NCBI RefSeq assembly: GCF_028683095.1
Contig: NZ_JAJUBC010000039.1
Location: 1-45,450 of the forward strand
Source: Enterovibrio gelatinilyticus
GTDB lineage: Bacteria > Pseudomonadota > Gammaproteobacteria > Enterobacterales > Vibrionaceae
Length of the DNA: 45,450 bases
Direction: 5' to 3'
Shown here: piece after piece, positions 8,681 through 19,700 of the stretch
How the letters are laid out: each line of letters opens with the position of its first letter
Numbering within the stretch: the first letter of the stretch is position 1
Translations under genes and position numbers: made by a program
The notes under the pieces: model-generated
What the model was told of the DNA's origin: nothing
The model's database searches: none
What the model saw: the letters and a program-made list of their open reading frames with translations, nothing else

Positions 8681-9549
8681 GTCTGCGTATCTGAGCCAGA
8701 ACCAGAATTGTCACTGGAACCAGAAACATCGCTTGCTTGCTTGGGACGCGGCGCTGAGGGCGGTGTCGCTAATTGTTGAGATGTCGTTGGCGAAAGCACA
8801 TCTAAGCGCTCTTCCATAGCGGATAAGCGAGTGAGGATTTTCTCTTGCTGGTTCAATATGGTTTCCAAGGCTTCGCGCTGACGTTCGGATTGTTCCTGCT
8901 CTTTCTTCTCTGGCTTAGTGATGTAAGACGCGACTAAGCCAGTGACCGCACCAAAAATAGCGACGCCACAAATGATCACAATAACGGAGATGGCTCGTCC
9001 CACTGGCGTCACCGGGTAATGATCGCCATACCCAACCGTAGAAATGGTGACAAACATCCACCAGATTGCATCAGTCAGACTCGTGATGTTGGCGTTTTCT
9101 GCAGGGCTTTCAAAGGTAAAAATGGCGGCAGAACCCGTCGAAATCAGCAAGGTCATGAGCAGCAGTATGCTGGCTAGCGTGGTTTCGTTGCGATTTTTTC
9201 CCATGTATGTCAGCAACGGTTCGCTGACTTTGAGCAATCTGATCACCCTGAAAATTTGGAACACACGAGCAAACCGAAGGGCTTCGACAACGGGAATACT
9301 TGCAAGTATGTCGATCCAGTGTGTTTTCAAATAATTGAGCTTTTTGTCACTTTTAAGAAAATGTATCGAGAGTTGGAGCAAGAAAATTAGACAAATCAGC
9401 GTGTCGATACCGAGCAGTAAGGTATAAAGGGGATCACTTTTGGGCAATAACAGAATGGTACTGACAACACACAATGAAACGAAAGAGAGCACTAAGCTCA
9501 ACAAGCTCATCGGATTGAGATCTAGGTTTTGTGTTTTAGAGTCAGTCAT
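8671..9549 (-). CDS. Voltage-gated-type potassium channel subunit
   Basis: Tetrameric inner-membrane ion channel of the 6-TM family. About 292 residues. S1 (about 15-37), S2 (about 42-66), S3 (about 78-92), and an S4-like helix with spaced arginines (RFARVFQIFRVIRLLK, about 93-108) precede S5 (about 127-148), a pore loop with the selectivity filter TVGYGD (about 172-177) and S6 (about 184-208). The C-terminal tail has a short predicted coiled coil (EKKEQEQSERQREALETIL) and a low-complexity Ser/Gly/Pro end. No RCK domain is present. The reading frame begins GTG-ATG; I take the ATG (9547-9549), but the GTG three bases earlier cannot be excluded. Divergent from the chemoreceptor gene; no functional link is evident. 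Confidence 0.9.
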   Translation of the reverse strand: MTDSKTQNLDLNPMSLLSLVLSFVSLCVVSTILLLPKSDPLYTLLLGIDTLICLIFLLQLSIHFLKSDKKLNYLKTHWIDILASIPVVEALRFARVFQIFRVIRLLKVSEPLLTYMGKNRNETTLASILLLMTLLISTGSAAIFTFESPAENANITSLTDAIWWMFVTISTVGYGDHYPVTPVGRAISVIVIICGVAIFGAVTGLVASYITKPEKKEQEQSERQREALETILNQQEKILTRLSAMEERLDVLSPTTSQQLATPPSAPRPKQASDVSGSSDNSGSGSDTQTKK

Positions 9550-9663
9550 CACTCAATGAATTGCCTTTGCTGTCGTTAAAAATAGGGCGAATTGAAGCCA
9601 CGATGCCTCATCGCTTTAGTGTATCGCAACCGATGCGAAGCCACGATTAAGGAGTCACGTAGA

Positions 9664-11262
9664 ATGTCCAAGATGATATTCAAGCCTTGGGAAAAGGCTG
9701 TTAGTAACATCAAACTCGTCCCTAAACTTGTGCTGCTGATGGTATTTAGTACCGTGTTGCTGATCGCAAAGCAACTGTGGGATGCCAATACATTTCGAGA
9801 ATCCGTTATTACTGTGACGGAAACGCACAGCCATAGTCAGGCGTTACGCAGCGCTGAACTTGCCAACGTACTCCTTACGCAGCCTCAAGGAAGCACATTG
9901 CTGGAAAATGTGGCCAACCGTGAGAACGCGACCAGCACAGACAATGAATATGTCTTTTTCGCTAACCCATCTACTGGTGAAGTTCTTGCACACCCAACGA
10001 TTCGTGATTTTAAAGGGTTAAACCTATCACTCAAAAATGGGCGCATGCTGGACGAGCAAATGCGTAATGCGCAGAGCGACTTCACCTATCACCTGACGGG
10101 ACAAGATCGTCATGGCTTTGTTGTACCAGTTAGGGGAACAGATTGGTTAGCCGTTGCATCACAACCTGATTCTGCAGCAAATCAGTATTACCAAGCTTAC
10201 CTCGTGCAAGTGGCTTGGCAGACCGCATTTATGATTGTCGCGTTTATGGTGATTCTGCTTGGTGGCTCTCGACTCATGCTTCGCCAGATCAATTACTTGA
10301 TTGATTGCATTCGCGAGATGGCACGTCGGAATTTGAGCCAGCCCGTGGTGATGGAGTGCGATGATGAGTTTGGTGAATTGGCCCGTGAGCTAGAGAAAAC
10401 CCGAATTCAGCTAGCTGGCGTGATCAAAACGCAACGAATCTCATCTGAAGATCTGTCCTCTTTGGCAGAAGTGATGACCATCAGTATGGATGAAACGCGA
10501 GAATCGACGAAAGAGCAATTTGGTGAAATTGATCAGCTTGCATCGGCCATGAGTGAAATGACATCGACGGTACAAGATGTCGCAGGCCATGCTCGTGCAG
10601 CGTCGCAAGCGACTGAAAATTCACGTGCGCAGGCGGTCAGCGGTCAGCAATATGTCAGCAATACCATTGGAACGATCAATAAACTGTCTGACGATATTCG
10701 TGAATCGGCAAAAGTGGTCAATCAAGTTGAAGAGCGCGTCGAAAAAATCAGCTCTGTGGTGGTTACCATTCAAGGGATCTCTGAGCAAACGAACTTACTG
10801 GCTTTGAATGCAGCGATTGAAGCGGCACGAGCGGGTGAACAAGGCCGAGGTTTTGCCGTGGTTGCTGATGAAGTGCGAAATCTGGCGCAAAGCACACAAA
10901 AAGCGACGGTTGAAATTCAGGATATGATCAGCCAGTTGCAATCATCAGCCCAACAAGCGGTGGGCTTGATGGAGCAGAGCGTCGTGGAAGCGGTTGAGAG
11001 CGTAGAATCGGTGAGCAAGGCGGGTGATGAACTGAACCTGATTGTTGAACAGATCGCTCAAATCAATGACATGAATTTCCACATCGCGACGGCTGCGGAG
11101 CAACAATCCTCGGTCACGGATGAAATGAACCTGAACCTGAACAATGTGAGGGAGTTGGTACAAGCATCGGTGACCGTGGTGACTGAGCTGGCAGAAACGT
11201 CTGGCGAAATGCAAAACAATGCGGAAGCGCTGGATCTGAAAATAAAAGAGTTTGCCGTTTAG
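9664..11262 (+). CDS. Methyl-accepting chemotaxis protein
   Basis: Transmembrane chemoreceptor that signals to CheA/CheW. About 532 residues: TM1 (about 19-36), a periplasmic single-Cache-like domain (about 38-175, with [15 protein letters not shown] and WLAVASQP typical of Cache folds), TM2 (about 185-205), a HAMP region (about 206-260), and a signalling domain with the highly conserved hairpin tip [19 protein letters not shown] and [15 protein letters not shown]. The ligand cannot be inferred. It lacks a C-terminal NWETF-type CheR pentapeptide and ends KIKEFAV. ATG 9664 is preferred over the upstream in-frame start at 9592 because AAGGAG lies 9 bases before it. Followed by a strong terminator and then glnE. 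Confidence 0.93.
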   Translation: MSKMIFKPWEKAVSNIKLVPKLVLLMVFSTVLLIAKQLWDANTFRESVITVTETHSHSQALRSAELANVLLTQPQGSTLLENVANRENATSTDNEYVFFANPSTGEVLAHPTIRDFKGLNLSLKNGRMLDEQMRNAQSDFTYHLTGQDRHGFVVPVRGTDWLAVASQPDSAANQYYQAYLVQVAWQTAFMIVAFMVILLGGSRLMLRQINYLIDCIREMARRNLSQPVVMECDDEFGELARELEKTRIQLAGVIKTQRISSEDLSSLAEVMTISMDETRESTKEQFGEIDQLASAMSEMTSTVQDVAGHARAASQATENSRAQAVSGQQYVSNTIGTINKLSDDIRESAKVVNQVEERVEKISSVVVTIQGISEQTNLLALNAAIEAARAGEQGRGFAVVADEVRNLAQSTQKATVEIQDMISQLQSSAQQAVGLMEQSVVEAVESVESVSKAGDELNLIVEQIAQINDMNFHIATAAEQQSSVTDEMNLNLNNVRELVQASVTVVTELAETSGEMQNNAEALDLKIKEFAV

Positions 11263-11280
11263 TCCCTGTACGAGAATCAA

Positions 11281-11309
11281 GAAGCCTGCACCTTGTGCGG
11301 GCTTTTTTT
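11281..11309 (+). terminator. Terminator of the chemoreceptor gene
   Basis: Ten-base-pair stem (11282-11291 with 11295-11304, one T-G pair) with a 3-base loop and a run of seven T, 20 bases after the stop codon. Confidence 0.9.
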
Positions 11310-11388
11310 ATGATATTTTAAAGAGGATATTGGCTAGAAAATTAGCGAAGAAACTAAAAATAGCATTTTGTGATAGGAAAAATATCAG

Positions 11389-14235
11389 ATGTCGTTGCCC
11401 ATGGAACTGGAAACTTGCGCGACACGCAGGTTAGAAGCACTTGTTGAAAATCAGTCGGATAACCTTGCCAGTTGGCAAGGCGCGTCTCGCGAAACGCTGA
11501 TACGTACATTGGCGTTGAGCGATTTTATTGCTGAATCCATCTTGCATGACAGTACCTTGCTACCTTGGCTTGAGCAAAATCTGTCATCAGGTTTGCGTGC
11601 ACCACAGTATCGCGAGCGCCTCAAAGCAAAGCTTGATGAACAGCAAGACGAAAACAGTTTGATGCGAGAACTGCGTCGTTTTCGCAGGCAGGAAATGACG
11701 TGGCTTGCGTGGCATGATTTTAATAACACCATGTCATTGGATGACAGCCTGTCGCACCTGTCTAAGTTGGCTGAAGCATTGATTATGGAGGCCTATGGTT
11801 GGCTTTATCGCCAATGTTGCACCGACTGGGGGACCCCTTGCGATGCTGATGGAAACCCACAGCCTATGTTGATCCTCGGTATGGGGAAACTCGGTGGTGG
11901 TGAACTGAACTTTTCGTCTGATATTGATCTTATCTTTACCTACCCTGAAAACGGTGAAACACAGGGCGCACGCCGCAGCATTGCCAATGCACAATTCTTT
12001 ACCCGCTTGGGACAGCGATTGATCAAAGCGCTGGATCAACACACATTCGATGGTTTCTGTTATCGCGTCGATATGCGATTGCGTCCGTTTGGCGATAGTG
12101 GTCCTTTGGTGATGAGTTTTGCGGCACTGGAAGATTATTACCAAGAGCAAGGGCGGGATTGGGAACGTTACGCGATGATAAAAGCGCGTGTGATGGGCAA
12201 AGAGCAATTTGATTGCTACCAAACGTTACGCCAAATGCTGCGTCCTTTTGTTTTCCGTCGTTATATCGATTTCAGTGCGATCCAATCATTACGTCGCATG
12301 AAAGCGATGATCCGCAGTGAAGTGCGCCGCCGTGGGCTTAGTAACAACATCAAGTTGGGGGCGGGTGGCATTCGTGAAATCGAATTTATCGCGCAATCAT
12401 TCCAGCTTATCCGGGGGGGACGAGATCCTATTCTTCGCCGACGTGGTCTTTTCTTCACGCTCTATGCGATTCGTGAACTGGGTCTGTTACCGGATCCTGA
12501 GGTGGATACGCTGGAAGCGTCATATCGTTATTTACGCCGTGTTGAAAACCTGCTGCAGGCGATTGACGATAAACAGACACAAACCTTGCCGGATAAACCT
12601 ATCGATCAATCACGTTTGGCGATCGCAATGGGAGAAGCAAGCTGGGACGATCTGTTGGCCGCGATCGGTGGTCACATGCAAGGCGTTCATACCGTTTTTG
12701 ATGATCTGATTGGTGATGAAGAAGACAGTGGTGGTGAGAAGATCGCTGAAGATTTTAGTGAGATTTGGGATGCCGCCCGCGATCCTGATTTGGTCGAAAA
12801 GATCTTGTTCGATATCTCAGCTAATCATGCCGCTGAAAAAGCGAAAGCCTTATTGAGCTTTAAAGAAGAGCTCGCGAAACGGACGTTGGGGCCTCGCGGC
12901 CGTGAAGTGATGAACCGTCTGATGCCAGTGGTTCTCAGCCAAATTGTCTGTCGTGAAGATAGCCTTGCAGTGCTCGAACGAGTGTTAAAGCTGTTAGTGC
13001 GAATTGCGACCCGTACCACCTACCTTGAGTTGCTTGATGAGCACCACGGTGCGATCACGCAGTTGGTGCGTTTGTGTGGTGCTAGCCCAATGGTTGCGGA
13101 GCAATTGGCCGCGTATCCTATCCTGTTGGATGAGTTGCTGGATCTCCAGCACCTTTATAACCCGACACCGCTCGATCAATACCGCAACGAGCTGTTTGAT
13201 TTCTTGGCCCGTATTCCTGAAGAGGATATGGAGCAGCAAATGGAAATGATCCGCCAATACAAGCAAACTCAGTTACTGCGCATTGCGGCGGCAGATATTG
13301 CGGGTGTATTGCCCGTGATGAAAGTGAGCGACCATTTGACCTATCTTGCAGAAGCCATTGTGGAAGCGGTGGTGAATCAGGCGTGGTATCAAATGGCGGA
13401 GAAATATGGTCAACCGTCGCATTTGCTTGGGCGAGATGGTCGTGGTTTTGCGGTCGTTGGCTATGGCAAAGTCGGTGGGATAGAGTTGGGGTATGGCTCG
13501 GATCTGGACGTGGTGTTCTTGCATGACTGCCCTGACAATGTGTATACCGATGGCCCGAAAGAGATTGATGGTCGCCAGTTCTACCTTCGTCTGGCTCAGC
13601 GTATTGTTCATCTATTCTCTACGCGCACGGCTTCGGGCGTATTGTATGAAATTGATACTCGCCTGCGTCCGTCTGGCGCGTCAGGCATGCTGGTGACAAC
13701 GTTGGAGTCTTTCCAAGAATACCAAAACACAGAGGCGTGGACGTGGGAGCATCAGGCCTTGGTGCGTACACGTATGATCTATGGTGATGCGGCGTTGGGT
13801 CAAGGTTTTGCCAAAGTGCGTAAACAGGTACTGACTCAAGCCCGTGACGTGGATGTGCTGAGAAAAGACGTGGCTGATATGCGAGTGAAAATGCGCGAGC
13901 ATCTTGGTAGCAAAGAGAGCGGTAAGTTTCACGTTAAGCAAGATCCCGGTGGGATAACGGATATCGAGTTCCTGACGCAATTTTTGGTGCTTGCGAATAG
14001 TCAGGACGAATCAGGATTAACACGTTGGAGTGATAACGTCCGTATTCTTGAGGACATGGCGCAAGCGGGGATTCTAGCCCCAGCTCAAGCCCTTGCACTG
14101 CGTGATGCTTATGTGGCAATGCGTGATGAAATCCACCGTCTCAACTTGTTGGATGCGTCTGTCGAAATCGCCAATGATCGTTTCTGTCATGAGCGCAAAG
14201 TGGTGCGTGATGCGTGGAAAGCATGGATGGAATAA
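11389..14235 (+). CDS. glnE: Bifunctional glutamine synthetase adenylyltransferase/deadenylase
   Basis: GlnE attaches AMP to, and removes it from, glutamine synthetase in response to PII and glutamine, linking nitrogen status to glutamine production. The 948-residue length matches E. coli GlnE (946). Two nucleotidyltransferase domains are visible: the N-terminal one with [20 protein letters not shown] (about residues 163-182) and the C-terminal one with [20 protein letters not shown] (about 688-707), each with the G-S/SSD-x-D-x-x-F metal-binding motif; GGIREIEF and GGITDIEF follow each domain. A GlnD-like PII-uridylylation fold lies after each. ATG 11389 follows AGGA at moderate distance; ATG 11401 is an alternative. 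It is probably transcribed alone, since a terminator precedes and another follows. The E. coli neighbours ygiF and hldE are also here. Confidence 0.97.
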   Translation: MSLPMELETCATRRLEALVENQSDNLASWQGASRETLIRTLALSDFIAESILHDSTLLPWLEQNLSSGLRAPQYRERLKAKLDEQQDENSLMRELRRFRRQEMTWLAWHDFNNTMSLDDSLSHLSKLAEALIMEAYGWLYRQCCTDWGTPCDADGNPQPMLILGMGKLGGGELNFSSDIDLIFTYPENGETQGARRSIANAQFFTRLGQRLIKALDQHTFDGFCYRVDMRLRPFGDSGPLVMSFAALEDYYQEQGRDWERYAMIKARVMGKEQFDCYQTLRQMLRPFVFRRYIDFSAIQSLRRMKAMIRSEVRRRGLSNNIKLGAGGIREIEFIAQSFQLIRGGRDPILRRRGLFFTLYAIRELGLLPDPEVDTLEASYRYLRRVENLLQAIDDKQTQTLPDKPIDQSRLAIAMGEASWDDLLAAIGGHMQGVHTVFDDLIGDEEDSGGEKIAEDFSEIWDAARDPDLVEKILFDISANHAAEKAKALLSFKEELAKRTLGPRGREVMNRLMPVVLSQIVCREDSLAVLERVLKLLVRIATRTTYLELLDEHHGAITQLVRLCGASPMVAEQLAAYPILLDELLDLQHLYNPTPLDQYRNELFDFLARIPEEDMEQQMEMIRQYKQTQLLRIAAADIAGVLPVMKVSDHLTYLAEAIVEAVVNQAWYQMAEKYGQPSHLLGRDGRGFAVVGYGKVGGIELGYGSDLDVVFLHDCPDNVYTDGPKEIDGRQFYLRLAQRIVHLFSTRTASGVLYEIDTRLRPSGASGMLVTTLESFQEYQNTEAWTWEHQALVRTRMIYGDAALGQGFAKVRKQVLTQARDVDVLRKDVADMRVKMREHLGSKESGKFHVKQDPGGITDIEFLTQFLVLANSQDESGLTRWSDNVRILEDMAQAGILAPAQALALRDAYVAMRDEIHRLNLLDASVEIANDRFCHERKVVRDAWKAWME

Positions 14236-14266
14236 ATGCGCTCCTAATAGCCCGATAGCTCGACAC

Positions 14267-14296
14267 AAAAAAGCCAGCAGTGATGCTGGCTTTTTC
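14267..14296. terminator. Bidirectional terminator between glnE and lpxL
   Basis: Stem GCCAGCA/TGCTGGC (14273-14279 with 14284-14290), A6 on the left and T5 on the right, between convergent genes. Confidence 0.88.
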
Positions 14297-14322
14297 GCGA
14301 TCATTGTCTGTGATGGCGAGTG

Positions 14323-15252
14323 TTAGTCGTAAAGCGACGGCTCACCTTCAGGACGGCTTTTGAAGCGGCGATGCAACCACATGTATTGCTCAGGTGCTCG
14401 CATGATAGAGCGTTCTACAAATTTGTTGGTGTAAATGGCAGCGGCTTCTTCGTCGTCATACGGGAAGGCATCCATTGGTGGGTCTAGGGTCAGCGTATAC
14501 CCTGTGCCGGTGCGATCACGCGTGATGGTAAATGTCATCACTTTCGCTTTGCCTGCAGAAGCTAGAAGGTGCGTACCTGTCGTTGTACAGGCTTTTTCTA
14601 CTGCAAAAAAGGGAGCCCATGCGTAGCGATGGCGACCGTAGTCGTGGTCTGGCGCATACCAAAGTAACTCGCCCTTACGCAGTTCTTTAACCATACGTTT
14701 TACATCGCGGCGTTCAATCGCTCCATTTTCACGGGTGCGGCCTCGGTATTGAAACCAATCGTACACAGGGTTGGTGTTTGGACGATAAACGCCGTAACCG
14801 GAGGTGTGCACACCAAATGCGCGAGCGCCTAGCTCCAAGTTAAAGGAGTGAACGGCGACAATCAGTACGCCTTGTTCACTTGCACTTATCTCGTCAAGTT
14901 GCTCAAAGCCGACGTATTTCATGTGTTTCTTAATACGCCATTGCGGCCAAAACCATGCCATGCAGGTTTCAAATAGGGCTAACCCCATATGTTGAAAGTT
15001 TTCTTTCAACATGGCGTCTCGCTCGCCGCCTGTCATTTCAGGAAAACAGAGTTGAAGGTTACGCTCGGCGATTTTTCGACGGCTTTTGAACAGCTTCATG
15101 ATCAGAAGACCAAGGTTCTGACCTAAGAAGCGCTGAACGCGATATGGCAGCCAACTGATGAGAAACATCAGGCCAACCCCAATCCACGTATGCAGATATT
15201 TAGGGTGTAGATAAGACCATTGGAATGTCGGTGCGTCGTGTGTTCGACTCAT
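14323..15252 (-). CDS. lpxL: Lipid A biosynthesis lauroyl-type acyltransferase
   Basis: Transfers a secondary acyl chain from acyl-ACP to Kdo2-lipid IVA at the inner membrane. The 309-residue protein has an N-terminal membrane segment (about 22-40), the catalytic H-x4-E motif in VHSFNLELGARAFG (about 133-146), and the family motifs YGVYRPN, RDVKRMVKELRKGE, WYAPDHDYG and the C-terminal PEQYMWLHRRFKSRPEG. These segments follow LpxL/HtrB rather than LpxM. Which chain length it transfers cannot be read from sequence. It is convergent with glnE and divergent from hldE, the LPS heptose gene, so three LPS/envelope genes are neighbours. Start ATG 15250-15252 with AGGAAA about 12 bases upstream. Confidence 0.93.
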   Translation of the reverse strand: MSRTHDAPTFQWSYLHPKYLHTWIGVGLMFLISWLPYRVQRFLGQNLGLLIMKLFKSRRKIAERNLQLCFPEMTGGERDAMLKENFQHMGLALFETCMAWFWPQWRIKKHMKYVGFEQLDEISASEQGVLIVAVHSFNLELGARAFGVHTSGYGVYRPNTNPVYDWFQYRGRTRENGAIERRDVKRMVKELRKGELLWYAPDHDYGRHRYAWAPFFAVEKACTTTGTHLLASAGKAKVMTFTITRDRTGTGYTLTLDPPMDAFPYDDEEAAAIYTNKFVERSIMRAPEQYMWLHRRFKSRPEGEPSLYD

Positions 15253-15426
15253 GGCGATTATGTGTTTCCTGACTCAGTCGATATACAGAAGAAACGCATT
15301 GTAACCTTAACTCTGACTAAGATGCATGTTTCAGTGTGTTAGTGAAGGAGAGATAGCCCTAATCGGCTGTTGCTTCGAGGGCTTTATGATATTATCGCCA
15401 ACGTTCCTTTGTCCGTGGAGAAAACG

Positions 15427-16857
15427 ATGAAACTCACTTTGCCTGACTATCAGCAAGCCGACGTTCTGGTTGTTGGTGATGTAATGCTAGACCGTTACTG
15501 GTATGGCCCAACTGGCCGTATTTCACCTGAAGCACCCGTTCCTGTGGTGCAAATCAGTCAAACTGAAGAACGTCCAGGCGGCGCGGCGAACGTGGCAATG
15601 AATATTGCAGCGCTTGGCGGCAAAGCGCGACTGATTGGCCTTGTTGGTCAGGATGAACAAGCTCAGGTGCTGAATGACACCTTGAGTTCACTGAAAGTGG
15701 ATTGTCATTTTGTTGGCTTGGCGGATTACCCTACCATCACGAAACTGCGCGTGATGAGCCGTAACCAACAACTTATCCGTCTGGATTTTGAAGAAAGCTT
15801 CCGTAACGTGGATGTGCAACCGATTCTTGAGCGCATTGAAGCCGCGTTACCGCAAACCAAAGCGATGATCTTGTCTGATTACGCGAAAGGTGCGCTAGAG
15901 AATGTTCAGCCGATGATCCAATTGGCGCGTAGTGCGGGAATTCCAACGCTGGTTGATCCTAAAGGCGCAGATTTTGAACGTTACCGCGGCGCAACGCTTC
16001 TAACGCCTAACATGAGTGAATTTGAAACTGTGGTAGGCGCGTGTCTTTGTGAAGATGACATCATCGAAAAAGGCTTAGGGCTTATCCGTAAGTTTGAATT
16101 CGACGCATTGCTTGTTACTCGCAGCGAACACGGCATGATGCTGTTGCAAGAAGGCCACGAGCCTTTGAACCTGCCAACACTGGCGAAAGAAGTGTATGAC
16201 GTGACAGGTGCAGGCGATACCGTGATTTCTGTGTTGGCGTCATCGCTAGCAGCGGGTAAATCACTGGCTGATGCATGTGCGTTGGCGAATGCTGCAGCGG
16301 GCGTGGTTGTGGGTAAACTGGGTACGTCAACATTGTCTACCATTGAGTTGACAGAAGCGGTACACGGTAGCCACCAATCTGGTTTTGGTGTTGTGACTGA
16401 AAACCAACTGATTGCTGCCGTTCAAATGGCTAAAGCCCGTGGCGAGAAAGTCGTGATGACTAATGGATGTTTCGACATTCTGCATGCGGGTCACGTCGCT
16501 TACCTGAATGAAGCAGCTAAATTGGGCGATCGCTTGATTGTGGCTGTGAACACGGATGAATCTGTTCGTGGACTGAAAGGTCCTGGTCGCCCTGTTAACC
16601 CAACGGATCGCCGCATGGCGGTACTGGCAGGGTTGAGTGCTGTGGATTGGGTTGTTCCTTTTGGTGAAGAAACCCCTCAGCGTTTAATCAGCGATGTGCT
16701 GCCAAGCTTGCTGGTAAAAGGTGGTGACTACAAACCGGAAGAAATCGCTGGTGGTAAAGAAGTGATCGCTGCTGGCGGTGAAGTGTTGGTGCTGAACTTT
16801 GAAGATGGTTGCTCAACCACTGAAATCATCAATTCAATCTTAAGCGGTCATAACTAA
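15427..16857 (+). CDS. hldE: Bifunctional heptose-7-phosphate kinase / heptose-1-phosphate adenylyltransferase
   Basis: Performs two steps in making ADP-heptose for the LPS inner core. 476 residues, as usual for HldE (E. coli 477). The N-terminal ribokinase-type domain shows [11 protein letters not shown] (about 17), [11 protein letters not shown] (about 52) and the catalytic [12 protein letters not shown] (about 260). The C-terminal cytidylyltransferase-type domain begins near residue 345 with [16 protein letters not shown], whose H-x-G-H is the nucleotide-binding motif, and [16 protein letters not shown] follows. ATG 15427 is chosen because GTGGAG lies close upstream and [17 protein letters not shown] matches the family start; the frame is open upstream to 15370. 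Confidence 0.97.
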   Translation: MKLTLPDYQQADVLVVGDVMLDRYWYGPTGRISPEAPVPVVQISQTEERPGGAANVAMNIAALGGKARLIGLVGQDEQAQVLNDTLSSLKVDCHFVGLADYPTITKLRVMSRNQQLIRLDFEESFRNVDVQPILERIEAALPQTKAMILSDYAKGALENVQPMIQLARSAGIPTLVDPKGADFERYRGATLLTPNMSEFETVVGACLCEDDIIEKGLGLIRKFEFDALLVTRSEHGMMLLQEGHEPLNLPTLAKEVYDVTGAGDTVISVLASSLAAGKSLADACALANAAAGVVVGKLGTSTLSTIELTEAVHGSHQSGFGVVTENQLIAAVQMAKARGEKVVMTNGCFDILHAGHVAYLNEAAKLGDRLIVAVNTDESVRGLKGPGRPVNPTDRRMAVLAGLSAVDWVVPFGEETPQRLISDVLPSLLVKGGDYKPEEIAGGKEVIAAGGEVLVLNFEDGCSTTEIINSILSGHN

Positions 16858-16882
16858 CTGATTCTGTCTAGGCGCTAAGAAT

Positions 16883-16916
16883 AAAAAAAGGCACCGCATC
16901 TGCGGTGCCTTTTTGT
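16883..16916. terminator. Bidirectional terminator between hldE and tolC
   Basis: Nine-base stem GGCACCGCA/TGCGGTGCC (16890-16898 with 16901-16909) with A7 before and T-rich sequence after; convergent genes on both sides. Confidence 0.9.
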
Positions 16917-16981
16917 TTTTTCAGAAAATTCAGCGCTGTTATCAGCAACCGAACGTTAACGAAATACGATAACCAAAGGGC

Positions 16982-18310
16982 TTATTTCTTCGGTGCGATA
17001 AGACCGCTGTTTACTTCAACCAGATCATTTTCACTCAGTGTACCCACTGCTTGACGAAGTTGAAGAACGCTGACGATGTAGTCGTAACGTGCATCAGATA
17101 GGTTGCGGTTTGCATCGTAAAGGCGGCGCGTGGCATCCAATACGTCAACAATGGTACGCGTACCCACTTCGAAACCTGCTTCAGTGGCTTCCAACGCAGA
17201 GCGCTGTGAAATCACGGTTTGCTCATACGCACGCAGTGCGCCAATGCTGGCATTGATGTTGTTGTAGAATGCGCGAACATCTTTCACTGTGGTGCGGTAG
17301 GTGCCTTCAAGTTGCTCAGACGCTGATACATAGTTGTATTGCGCTTCTTTCACACCTGCGGAGATGGTGCCACCCGTGTATAGCGGCATGGCAAAGTTGA
17401 TGCCACCCGTTAACTGGTTGTTGCTCACATCACGTGTTGAATTCGATTTGTTGTTTTGATCGGTGTAACCGTAACCCATGTTAAAGGTTAGAGACGGCAT
17501 ATGACCCGATTCGGCCAAGCTGATGCGCTCTTTCGCCGCATCGCGAGAAATACGCTGGGCCAACAGGCTCAAGTTCGTTTCTTCTGCTTGTTTCACCAGT
17601 GCTTCAGGCGTTTGATCTGGGCGGGTAGCCGAGAACGATTTGGTGTTAAGAACACTCAGTGACTCATGGCGTTGGCCTGTGATTTCACGCAGCTCTTCGT
17701 AGCTGTTGCTCACTGAGTTTTCAGACAGGATTTCTTGCGCCAGTACTGAGTCATATTGTGCTTGTGCATCATGAACGTCAGTGATCGCGGATAGACCGAC
17801 TTCAAAGCGCTGCTTGGTTTGTTCTAGCTGACGGCCTACCGCGGCTTTTTCAGCACGAACAAAAATCAGATCATCAATCGCACGCAATACGTTGAAATAA
17901 GATTGAGAGACGCGAAGGATAAGCCCTTGTTGCTCAACGGCGTAAACAGCATCTGCTTGGCGTGCAGTGATTTCTGCAATGTCTAAATTGATCCAGCTAT
18001 TTTGGTCAAACAGCTCTTGGCTCAAATCGATACCCGCTGTTAGCGTGTCGGTGTCGAAGAAGGGACCATTTGTTCCTTCATCGCTGTTACGGGCTAGGTT
18101 GTAACCAGCAGAAAGATTGATTTGAGGCAAAAGCGTACCGCGATTTGTATCAACAGCAGCAAAGGCAGCATCACGTGTAGCCGCTGATTGCAGCAGTTGT
18201 GGGTCGCTTTGTTTTGCCTGTTCGTATACTTGGATCAAATCATCTGCGCTAGCCATTGAAGCTGCTGTACTCAGCGCAACTCCGATGAAATAGGGAAGCA
18301 ATTTCTTCAT
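16982..18310 (-). CDS. tolC: Outer-membrane efflux channel TolC
   Basis: Trimeric outer-membrane/periplasmic channel that serves tripartite drug pumps and type I secretion. 442 residues with a signal peptide (MKKLLPYFIGVALSTAASMASA, cleaved after ASA) and two outer-membrane-efflux-protein repeats; characteristic segments include YEQAKQSDPQLLQS, GYNLARNSDEG, SQYFNVLRAIDDL-type helices (here SQSYFNVLRAIDDL) and, in the second half, GGTISAGVKEAQYNYV and GTRTIVDVLDATRRLYDA. I take ATG 18308-18310, since the signal peptide begins there and an AGGGA lies upstream; the frame is open to 18352. It is divergent from nudF, as in E. coli. Confidence 0.96.
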   Translation of the reverse strand: MKKLLPYFIGVALSTAASMASADDLIQVYEQAKQSDPQLLQSAATRDAAFAAVDTNRGTLLPQINLSAGYNLARNSDEGTNGPFFDTDTLTAGIDLSQELFDQNSWINLDIAEITARQADAVYAVEQQGLILRVSQSYFNVLRAIDDLIFVRAEKAAVGRQLEQTKQRFEVGLSAITDVHDAQAQYDSVLAQEILSENSVSNSYEELREITGQRHESLSVLNTKSFSATRPDQTPEALVKQAEETNLSLLAQRISRDAAKERISLAESGHMPSLTFNMGYGYTDQNNKSNSTRDVSNNQLTGGINFAMPLYTGGTISAGVKEAQYNYVSASEQLEGTYRTTVKDVRAFYNNINASIGALRAYEQTVISQRSALEATEAGFEVGTRTIVDVLDATRRLYDANRNLSDARYDYIVSVLQLRQAVGTLSENDLVEVNSGLIAPKK

Positions 18311-18552
18311 AAAGGTAATCCCTGAACTTTTCGTTGTTTTATAAATTGCCAAAAGGTAATCGGCCTAGTGTAAACCATGCTCGCTTACTTGAAACTGACA
18401 ATGTGCGGATTTATTAAGAAAAATTGGTCGTAAAAGCATCGAAACTTAGACGACACTCAAATATTTCTGCAATCCATACCAAAAAAGTGAAGCTTTATGA
18501 TTGCGGCTACTTATTTGTGAGACTTATCATTTGCACTCCGCTCGGAGGCAAT

Positions 18553-19185
18553 ATGGGACAAAACGTGCCACAAAATATGCACCCAAATCAATTTGGTGGA
18601 GATGACGTCGAGATTGAACATTCTGACGTTGTCTATAATGGTTACTTTAAGATGGTTAAATATCGCTTTCGTCACCGCCTGTTTGCTGGTGGCTGGAGCG
18701 AGACCATTGAACGTGAGCTTTTCGAGCGAGGGCATGCGGTGGCGATGCTCCCTTATGACCCTGTCACTGACAAGGTCGTACTGGTCGAGCAGATCCGCAT
18801 CGGTGCAATGGCCGCGAGCCCTTCGCCTTGGCAGTTGGAAATTGTCGCGGGTATTATCGACAAAGATGAGACACCGGATGCGGTTGCTGTGCGTGAAGCC
18901 GAAGAAGAGGCTGGCCTCTCAGTGAATGAATTGGTGCCAATGACCAGTTACCTTTCTAGCTCGGGTGGCTGCTCTGAACGCATTCATTTGTATTTGGGTA
19001 TTGTTGATGCCAGTGATGCTGAAGGCATCCATGGTCTGCCTGAAGAAGGCGAAGATATTCTAGTTCACCTTGTGCCGCGAACAACCGCGATGCAGTGGGT
19101 TGAAGAAGGTAAAATTGAAAACGCGGCGTCGATCATCGCGTTACAGTGGTTAGCCTTAAACTTAAAAAAGTGGCGTGAAGATTGA
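18553..19185 (+). CDS. nudF: ADP-ribose pyrophosphatase, Nudix family
   Basis: Hydrolyses ADP-ribose to AMP and ribose-5-phosphate. 210 residues with a complete Nudix box G-x5-E-x7-REAEEEAG (GIIDKDETPDAVAVREAEEE, about residues 103-122) and the ADPRase marker SSSGGCSERIHLYLG after it. ATG 18553 is set by a strong GGAGG five bases upstream (ctcggaggcaat); the frame remains open to 18424 but that part has no family similarity. It opens a co-directional run nudF-yqiB-cpdA-yqiA-parE-parC, the same order as in E. coli. Confidence 0.95.
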   Translation: MGQNVPQNMHPNQFGGDDVEIEHSDVVYNGYFKMVKYRFRHRLFAGGWSETIERELFERGHAVAMLPYDPVTDKVVLVEQIRIGAMAASPSPWQLEIVAGIIDKDETPDAVAVREAEEEAGLSVNELVPMTSYLSSSGGCSERIHLYLGIVDASDAEGIHGLPEEGEDILVHLVPRTTAMQWVEEGKIENAASIIALQWLALNLKKWRED

Positions 19186-19220
19186 GTGACGCATTCATCG
19201 GACCGCTAGCGGGAAGAGAT

Positions 19221-19649
19221 ATGTTGAAACGAGGGTATCAGGTTGATTTATCTGCCTTGATGCGAATGTATGAAACCAATTATGCCAAGTTGCTGCGACT
19301 GATGCCCCGTCAGGATGATGTCGGGGAGTTCTGTGTGTATGACATACAGGGAAATGAGTTCCAATTAGATGTAGTTGAGTCGACACGTTACACCACGCTG
19401 TTAGATATTTGGCAGCGGGGCGAGATCCCTCATTATTTGAGACCTCGGCTCACGGTTCGAATGTATCACGATGCACGAGTCGCTGAAGTGTGTACTAGTC
19501 AGCAGATTTCTCGAATTCAGCCGAGTTATGATTATCCGAATCCACGTATGCACCAGCGCAATGAGAAACATCAGATTAATGCGTTTCTTTCTGACTGGCT
19601 GGGGCATTGTTTGAGAAACGGAATAGCAAAACAGAATATTATTTATTAG
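19221..19649 (+). CDS. yqiB: DUF1249 protein, YqiB family
   Basis: Small cytoplasmic protein of unknown function, recognised by VVESTRYTTLL, the RLTVRMYHDARVAEVC segment, SYDYPNPRMHQRNEKHQIN and FLSDWLGHCLRNG, all close to E. coli YqiB. About 142 residues from ATG 19221, which has a GGGAAGAG upstream and aligns with the E. coli start. An in-frame TTG at 19182 would overlap the nudF stop by 4 bases and add 13 residues; this is the alternative. It lies between nudF and cpdA as in E. coli. Confidence 0.88.
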   Translation: MLKRGYQVDLSALMRMYETNYAKLLRLMPRQDDVGEFCVYDIQGNEFQLDVVESTRYTTLLDIWQRGEIPHYLRPRLTVRMYHDARVAEVCTSQQISRIQPSYDYPNPRMHQRNEKHQINAFLSDWLGHCLRNGIAKQNIIY

Positions 19650-19700
19650 TTTGACGCGTTAACATGTCGACGCGTATTTACCATCAGGATTTTCAAGACG

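Noticed and set aside
11734-12222. 162-codon frame antisense to glnE
   Set aside because: Shadow of the glnE N-terminal nucleotidyltransferase domain, no ribosome-binding site or known domain.
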